Shown here in pieces: positions 59,147-64,000 of a stretch of 64,000 nucleotides of DNA. The notes under the pieces were generated by a model. It was not told the origin of the DNA. It worked only from the letters and a program-made list of their open reading frames with translations, and searched no databases. The translations under genes and the position numbers were made by a program. The DNA is from Paenibacillus sp. 19GGS1-52 (GTDB taxonomy: Bacteria > Bacillota > Bacilli > Paenibacillales > Paenibacillaceae). Each line of letters opens with the position of its first letter. Position 1 is the first letter of the stretch. The DNA is taken from the NCBI RefSeq assembly GCF_022369515.1, contig NZ_CP059724.1, positions 4,898,001-4,962,000 of the forward strand, given 5' to 3'.

Positions 59147-60181
59147 TTAAAGCTTCTTTTCAGTCACGTTACCGTTACCATCAATAATTGCGTTGAAAGA
59201 GAGTTTGTTCATCAGCTTAATGGTCTCTTTATTGTAAGCAGCGCCCATGAAATTGGGCTGGCCGCCTATGATTTTGACGGGTGTAATCTTGCCGTTCAGC
59301 TTGGAACCGTCGATGGCGATATTTACCAGCATGGAATGCAGCGTCTTCTCTCCACCACGCGTAGAACGGTTAAATACAAAGTTGCCTAATGAATAATAGA
59401 TCGGCTTATGCTTATAGAATTCAACACCCATCAGGCAGTGGCTATGTGCACCAACGATAATATCCGCTCCGCTGTCAATCATCTGTTTAGCCAACTTTCG
59501 AGCGTATTGCTCGGGATAATCCTTAAATTCTTCATTCCAATGGATGTACACGATTGTATAATCATTGTCTTTAGCCGACTTCTTAATTGCACTGAGCATA
59601 GGTTCAGGTGTATAGGCCGAAGCCGCACCGGGATTGTTGGCACCAGCGTACCATGAAGCATTCGACAATACACGACTTAAACCCAGAATAGCAACCTTTT
59701 TTCCTTTTACCGTCTTGATGTAGGGTTTATATGCCTGTTCTATATTTCGGCCAGCGCCTGTATGAGCAATCTTGTATTTATCCAAATGTATCAGAGTATC
59801 CAGCATGGCGTCTTTACCAAAATCCAGAATATGATTATTGGCAAGAGACACTCCGTCAATTCCTGCATAAACCAGTCCGCTTAGTGCTGTTGGTTTAGAG
59901 CGAAAGGCAAATGTTTTCTCGGCCGGTTTGCCTCTTGTCGATACAGGTGTCTCCAGATTGGCAAAGGCGATATCAGCCTTTTGTAAAGTTGGTGCAACTT
60001 TGACGAATGGAAAGTTCGCTCCGTATCTGGCAATTTGTTCACCGACAAAACCGTCCAACAGAATATCGCCTACAAAAGTAATATTAATACGGTCTGCCGA
60101 TGCTGCCGATGCCTTGCTTGATGACATAGCTGCAGGAAAAATCAGTAACAAGATAACTGTAATGATTGTAAATCTCCGCAA
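59147..60181 (-). CDS. CapA/PgsA-like exported phosphoesterase-fold protein
   Basis: 344 residues with an N-terminal signal peptide (hydrophobic 5-20, then ASAASADR). The PGA_cap metallophosphatase-like fold shows TFVGDILLDG, ANLETPVS, SLANNHILDFG and GAHSHCLMG, the metal-ligand motifs of the CapA family tied to poly-gamma-glutamate production. Other capsule genes (capB, capC) are not near, so a role in that polymer is unproven. The start is a TTG at 60181 with AAAGGGG upstream. Confidence 0.85.
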   Translation of the reverse strand: MRRFTIITVILLLIFPAAMSSSKASAASADRINITFVGDILLDGFVGEQIARYGANFPFVKVAPTLQKADIAFANLETPVSTRGKPAEKTFAFRSKPTALSGLVYAGIDGVSLANNHILDFGKDAMLDTLIHLDKYKIAHTGAGRNIEQAYKPYIKTVKGKKVAILGLSRVLSNASWYAGANNPGAASAYTPEPMLSAIKKSAKDNDYTIVYIHWNEEFKDYPEQYARKLAKQMIDSGADIIVGAHSHCLMGVEFYKHKPIYYSLGNFVFNRSTRGGEKTLHSMLVNIAIDGSKLNGKITPVKIIGGQPNFMGAAYNKETIKLMNKLSFNAIIDGNGNVTEKKL

Positions 60182-60195
60182 GATTTAGACCCCTT

Positions 60196-60660
60196 TTATA
60201 AAATATAAAATATAATATTCTGTTCTTCGGCAGCTGTTAGAGTATAAAAATCCCGGATAGCCACAAAATTCTCATAAATATAATCAAAAAACTCCTCAGA
60301 GTCGTCATCCTCCGTTAGTGGATAGACCCCTTGCTCTACCATTTCAGCGAAATTGTATTGTTCCCGCAGCTCGGCTGCCGTAATCTGCTCTACCGCAGCC
60401 AGAGCTTCCCTGATCTGTCCCGGATTCAGAGCAAACGCCTCAACATCCGATAAATGTCCGATATAATTACTGGATATCGGGATGATATACCCAAGTGGCG
60501 GCTCACCTTCAGCAATACTGCCACACAATACATAATGTAGTGCCTGCCAAGATTTATCGATATCTAAACCTACTTCAAGGCTATGAATGCTTAACTCCTG
60601 ACTCTTGATTGCCTGAAGCACTTCCGAGCTTACAGCTATAAATTGACCTGTCATCCCCAT
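60196..60660 (-). CDS. DUF1877 (YfbM-like) protein
   Basis: 154-residue cytosolic protein beginning MGMTGQFIAVSSEVLQ, with IDKSWQALHYVLCG in the first half and an acidic C-terminal helical half (EDDDSEEFFDYIYENF). This matches the DUF1877/YfbM family; its function is unknown, but members are often found with toxin-immunity or defence genes. The start at 60660 has GGAGG 9 bp upstream; an ATG two codons earlier is too near the RBS. Confidence 0.7.
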   Translation of the reverse strand: MGMTGQFIAVSSEVLQAIKSQELSIHSLEVGLDIDKSWQALHYVLCGSIAEGEPPLGYIIPISSNYIGHLSDVEAFALNPGQIREALAAVEQITAAELREQYNFAEMVEQGVYPLTEDDDSEEFFDYIYENFVAIRDFYTLTAAEEQNIIFYIL

Positions 60661-60746
60661 GAGCATTAGCCTCCTATCATCAGTATCTACTAATCTATTC
60701 TACTATACTGGGAGGAGGTATCCTAATGAGCGCTAATACAAGTATC

Positions 60747-61406
60747 TTAAACTCCTGATTTTTTCAGCACAGCCCGGAAGCAATTCAGTCCACCCCAGGA
60801 GTTCGTATGCACTGCATCGTCAGGCAACTCAAAATCGGTCTCGCCCCAGTACTGAAAGCCGGCCTTCATTAGAAGATCATTCATAAGCGGAAGGTTGATC
60901 GTTGGATAATCAAAGGTCAGCACCAGCAAGCCCTCTCCATTTAATGTTCTATGGAATTCCTGCAACGTTCGAATTGTATCCTCAAGCGTCAGGTGTTCCA
61001 GCACGGAGATGCAAAAAATAGTGTCAAAGCTCTCATCATCGTAAGGAAGTGCGGTCAGATTGGCTTGTATCAAGTCCAGATTAGGAATGTGTTCTGCTTG
61101 AACAAGCCTCGCTGCTTCAAGTCCAATATCATAGGTGATTTCCTCCAAGATAGCCTCTCTTGAGACAATCCTGCTGTCGATATCACAAGCATGAACTTCG
61201 GCGCAAACTCCGGCAAGATAGAACTTCAGGGGGTGAGAAATGCCGCAAGCGGCATCCAGTACTACTCCATGAGGTGAGATGAAATTAATGCACCACTCGT
61301 ATTCAAAAGGGCGGCTCCACCATGATTCCGGCAAATCAAAAATCAAATGATCACGACGTGCATCGGAGTTCACAAAAAAACGGGAGACGTATGGGTGTGT
61401 TGGCAT
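60747..61406 (-). CDS. Class I SAM-dependent methyltransferase
   Basis: 219-residue methyltransferase. GVVLDAACGISHPLKFYLAG holds the SAM-binding glycine loop (motif I), CDIDS the acidic ribose-binding residue (motif II), and FDTIFCISVLEHL motif IV. The start at 61406 (MPTHPYVSRFF) is chosen for AAAAGGAG upstream; an ATG 21 codons earlier has only a weak RBS. Substrate unknown. A single gene with no clear link to neighbours. Confidence 0.8.
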   Translation of the reverse strand: MPTHPYVSRFFVNSDARRDHLIFDLPESWWSRPFEYEWCINFISPHGVVLDAACGISHPLKFYLAGVCAEVHACDIDSRIVSREAILEEITYDIGLEAARLVQAEHIPNLDLIQANLTALPYDDESFDTIFCISVLEHLTLEDTIRTLQEFHRTLNGEGLLVLTFDYPTINLPLMNDLLMKAGFQYWGETDFELPDDAVHTNSWGGLNCFRAVLKKSGV

Positions 61407-61497
61407 GGCCAGGACTCCTTTTACGGGGAATTTCGGTAGTGAAAGTATATTCGGATTTCTTTGATTCATACCATAACCTTACATAGACCATGGACAA

Positions 61498-61542
61498 TAA
61501 AAAAGACAGCTGATTACCCTTGGAAGGGATCTGCTGTCTTTT
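61498..61542 (-). terminator. Terminator of the epimerase genes
   Basis: AAAAGACAGC pairs with GCTGTCTTTT around 22 nt; on the minus strand the stem is followed by TTTTTTATT. Confidence 0.8.
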
Positions 61543-61573
61543 GCACCTTATATGAATTAGCTAAGTCTGAGTT

Positions 61574-62596
61574 CTAATTGTAGTAAGAAAGCGGCTTTGC
61601 TTCGACACCATGTTTCTGAATCAGGTCATCTAGCTGTGTGGCCCATTCCGGATCTACGGTACACAGCTCCGGATGATCATCAAACCAGGCAATGGTCTGC
61701 TTGACTCCTTCAGCAAATGGGACTGTAGCCTGAAAGTCCGGCACCAACCGTTTAATCTTGCTATTATCAAATACACTGCTTACTGATTTGTCACCAATCA
61801 GCCCGTCTATTGTGTCATCAGAGGTGAAAGCAGCGATGAAATCTGTGGACATATGCACAACCTTAGGTTCTGCTCCGGCTGCTTCTCCGATAGCTGCATA
61901 AATCTGATTCCAATTCAGAACTTCGTCTGAGGTGATATGAATGGCCTCTCCGATAGCGTCCGCATGTCCCAACAATCCGACAAACCCTTTGGCAAAATCC
62001 GAGTTATGGGTCAGAGTCCACAACGAAGTGCCGTCACCATGAATGACGAGGGGCAAGCCCTTGCGAATGCGGTCCACAAGTGCCCATGGATGCTCCCAAC
62101 TGGTGAGTGACGCCGGTATCGCTGTATCTCCATAAGTATGAGAGGGACGAACAATGGTAACCGGAAAATTGCTGCTGTGGTATGCTTCCAGCAATAATTC
62201 TTCACAGGCAATTTTATCACGCGAATACTGCCAGTAAGGATTCTCAAGCGGGGTCTCTTCCGTAATGAGATAGTTCCGTTGTGGCTTCTGGTAGGCAGAA
62301 GCGGAGCTGATATAAATATACTGTTTTGTTTTGCCAGTAAACAGTTCAATATCTGTCTGCACATGATCCGGTGTAAAAGCGATCCAGTCAACGACAACAT
62401 CGAACTCATAATCCTTGAGCGCTTCTGCAGACTCTGCCTGATTGCGGATATCGCCTCTGATTACCTTCGTACCTTCCGGTACGAACTCGTCACGTTGGCC
62501 TCTATTAAATAAATACAGCTCCACCCCGCGCTCCACGGCTAGCCGTGATACTGCTTGGCTGATCAATCCCGTGCCGCCGATAAATAATACCTTCAT
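61574..62596 (-). CDS. NAD-dependent epimerase/dehydratase
   Basis: 340-residue Rossmann-fold enzyme of the extended SDR family. NAD-binding MKVLFIGGTGLISQAVSRLA, then ISSASAYQKPQ and YWQYSRDKIACEELL with the active-site Tyr and Lys (YSRDK in place of YxxxK). It resembles the isoflavone-reductase-like or NDP-sugar group. The start overlaps the stop of the upstream epimerase gene by 4 bp (62593-62596). The pair probably acts in one sugar conversion. Confidence 0.82.
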   Translation of the reverse strand: MKVLFIGGTGLISQAVSRLAVERGVELYLFNRGQRDEFVPEGTKVIRGDIRNQAESAEALKDYEFDVVVDWIAFTPDHVQTDIELFTGKTKQYIYISSASAYQKPQRNYLITEETPLENPYWQYSRDKIACEELLLEAYHSSNFPVTIVRPSHTYGDTAIPASLTSWEHPWALVDRIRKGLPLVIHGDGTSLWTLTHNSDFAKGFVGLLGHADAIGEAIHITSDEVLNWNQIYAAIGEAAGAEPKVVHMSTDFIAAFTSDDTIDGLIGDKSVSSVFDNSKIKRLVPDFQATVPFAEGVKQTIAWFDDHPELCTVDPEWATQLDDLIQKHGVEAKPLSYYN

Positions 62597-63450
62597 GCTT
62601 CACTCTCCTTAACATAATCCCGCCAAGCATGCTTAGGCTGCCAGTTCAGCAGCTTCTTGGCTTTCGCATTGCTGAGTAGCGTCTCATAACCCTCAAATGG
62701 CTGACGGAAATCTGTCACCTCTGGAAAACGTGCGGCCATTAAATCTCGGCTTGAAACTGCCATGCTCGTATCATCCGCCGCTATATTAAGTGCCACAGAC
62801 CCCAGTCCTTCGGCTTCGATCGCCAACTGGCAGGCCTCTGCAACATCCCTTGTGTCAATATAGCTCCACAGAATCCGGTCACGCTGCTCAGGATCATGAA
62901 TAAAGGACGGGAAACGTTCGTAAGCCGAAGGATCAATAACATTTCCGATTCTAAGCGAAACGACCTGCATACCCGTTCTGTGGTGGAACATATCTGCCGT
63001 CTGCTCGTTCACAATTTTGGACAGACCGTAGCTATCTTGGGGCAACTGAGGATGATCCTCGTCAACCGGCACATATTGTGGACCAAAGCGATTGACTGCA
63101 AAAACAATCCCGTAGGAGGATTCACTAGAAGCGATAACCGCTTTTCGAATACCGAGCCCTGCAGCAGCCTCCAAAATATTGTAAGTAGACATGACATTAT
63201 TCTGGAATGTGACCTCGTTCGTCTTAATATGTGCGGCCGGTATGGCAGCCAAATGCACCACTGCATCAGCACCTGCCAGTACACCATACACTTCACCCAG
63301 ATTATTTAAATCAGCAACGAGGGTATGGCAAAGTGGGTCAGCAGGTTTTTGCGTATCTACGTTTACAACCTCATAGCCCTGCTCTACAAAATGCCGCACT
63401 ACCCATTTCCCCAACATTCCGCTTCCACCAGTAATAACAACCTTAGTCAT
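62593..63450 (-). CDS. NAD-dependent epimerase/dehydratase
   Basis: 285-residue extended SDR enzyme: TKVVITGGSGMLGKWVVRHF, VVHLAAIPA, IASSESSYGI and DSYGLSKIVNEQ with the catalytic Tyr and Lys (YGLSK). Typical of UDP-glucose epimerase-like enzymes or uronate dehydrogenases. The start at 63450 has AAAGGAG upstream; the frame runs 16 codons further up into the gap with no RBS. Overlaps the following epimerase by 4 bp, and the aldo/keto reductase gene ends 28 bp before it. Confidence 0.82.
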   Translation of the reverse strand: MTKVVITGGSGMLGKWVVRHFVEQGYEVVNVDTQKPADPLCHTLVADLNNLGEVYGVLAGADAVVHLAAIPAAHIKTNEVTFQNNVMSTYNILEAAAGLGIRKAVIASSESSYGIVFAVNRFGPQYVPVDEDHPQLPQDSYGLSKIVNEQTADMFHHRTGMQVVSLRIGNVIDPSAYERFPSFIHDPEQRDRILWSYIDTRDVAEACQLAIEAEGLGSVALNIAADDTSMAVSSRDLMAARFPEVTDFRQPFEGYETLLSNAKAKKLLNWQPKHAWRDYVKESEA

Positions 63451-63478
63451 GTTCTTATTCTCCTTTTGTAGGATAAGA

Positions 63479-64000
63479 CTAACTAATAATATCCTCAATT
63501 TGCTTCAACACTTCATCTGTAAGCTCTATACCAGAAGCTTTAACATTCTCCTCAACCTGTTCTGGACGACTCGCACCAACAAGCGCACTGGCTACATTCG
63601 GCTGACGTAAGATCCAAGCCAAGGCCAGATTTCCGACTGAAATATTCAGTTCAGCAGCAATTGTGCCCAACTGGCGGACTTGTTCGATCTTTTCTTCTGT
63701 AATGCCTTTGCGCATCCAATCCAGCTTAGCCGCACGGCTATCTGCAGGAATGTCAGATATGGAACTGTATTTACCAGTCAGCAATCCTTGCGCTAGCGGA
63801 GAGAACACAACCTGTCCAATACCCTTCCGCTGCCCAAGCGGGATAATCTCTTTCTCGATATAACGCTCAAACATATTATAAATAGGTTGATTGACGACAA
63901 TGTGATCGAGCAGGTAACGATCCGCTACAGCCAGCGCTTCCGCCATTTGTGCAGCCGTCCATTCACTAACACCAATGTAATACACTTTGCCTTGGCGAAC
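63479..64000 (-). CDS. Aldo/keto reductase, 5' end outside window
   Basis: C-terminal 173 residues of an NADPH-dependent aldo/keto reductase; the N-terminal part with the catalytic Tyr and Lys lies beyond the right edge. Visible: YYIGVSEWTAAQM, VVNQPIYNMF, VFSPLAQGLLTGKY and the NADP-binding end ILRQPNVASALVGASRPEQVEEN. It resembles the YhdN/voltage-gated potassium channel beta-like reductases. Together with the two epimerases it may form a sugar-oxidoreductase operon. Confidence 0.9.
   Translation of the reverse strand, partial: VRQGKVYYIGVSEWTAAQMAEALAVADRYLLDHIVVNQPIYNMFERYIEKEIIPLGQRKGIGQVVFSPLAQGLLTGKYSSISDIPADSRAAKLDWMRKGITEEKIEQVRQLGTIAAELNISVGNLALAWILRQPNVASALVGASRPEQVEENVKASGIELTDEVLKQIEDIIS

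Noticed and set aside
1..64000. tRNA, rRNA, riboswitch or phage genes
   Set aside because: No cloverleaf-like tRNA, conserved rRNA stretch, T-box, or integrase/capsid-type protein was recognised by reading; a dedicated Infernal/tRNAscan run was not possible.

Overview
The window reads as a chromosomal segment of an endospore-forming Firmicute, most probably Paenibacillus or a close relative. Reasons: the gene order citZ-ytvI-fxsA-pyk-accA-accD-dnaE-ytrH-ytrI-ytpI-ytoI follows the Bacillus subtilis backbone; there are sporulation genes (ytvI, ytrH, ytrI, yheA/yheC/yheD, abrB with Spo0A boxes); ribosome-binding sites are strong (GGAGG type) and TTG/GTG starts frequent; and two carbohydrate uptake loci use the YesM/YesN-type two-component systems that abound in Paenibacillus. 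No tRNA, rRNA, CRISPR array or complete insertion sequence was seen.

Region 1 (1-17.6 kb) is the conserved core: central carbon metabolism (citrate synthase, pyruvate kinase), fatty-acid initiation (accA/accD), phospholipid synthesis (pgpA-like), replication (dnaE) and small sporulation membrane proteins. Two genes expected from B. subtilis synteny, pfkA (between accA and pyk) and nrnA (between ytrI and ytpI), are absent from their slots. A glutamic (G1) peptidase and an MFS transporter are inserted between fxsA and pyk. dnaE carries a GC-rich Ala/Gly/Pro linker of about 100 residues.

Region 2 (17.7-26.2 kb) holds a LURP-one protein, a 310-bp intergenic element containing four hyphenated palindromes, a 65-bp tandem repeat, yheA, and a six-gene operon: five ATP-grasp proteins of the YheC/YheD spore-coat-associated family (two long, three short) with one GNAT acetyltransferase.

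Region 3 (26.2-33.5 kb) is a sugar or oligosaccharide ABC importer (lipoprotein plus two permeases, no ATPase) with its AraC-type response regulator and YesM-type kinase. Region 4 (33.6-39.4 kb) is a Na+/H+ antiporter followed by a sulfur-handling operon: an ArsR regulator, a four-domain CoA-disulfide reductase/rhodanese/TusA/DsrE-like fusion and two single-domain rhodaneses.

Region 5 (39.4-44.4 kb) contains four glycosyltransferases. Three of the transcription units are preceded by a sequence matching the -10 element of late mother-cell sigma K promoters, and the last enzyme has a strongly basic tail; together this suggests a spore-surface glycosylation cluster. Region 6 (44.4-49.1 kb) has a HAD phosphatase, a PadR-controlled ABC-2-type membrane protein, an aldehyde dehydrogenase and abrB.

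Region 7 (49.5-58.6 kb) is an alpha-galactosidase locus: GH36 enzyme, sugar-binding lipoprotein, response regulator and kinase on the minus strand, with the two permeases divergently on the plus strand. A 56-bp near-perfect inverted repeat then frames the gap before a CapA-like protein. The last 5 kb holds a DUF1877 protein, a SAM methyltransferase, two NAD-dependent epimerase/dehydratases and a partial aldo/keto reductase.
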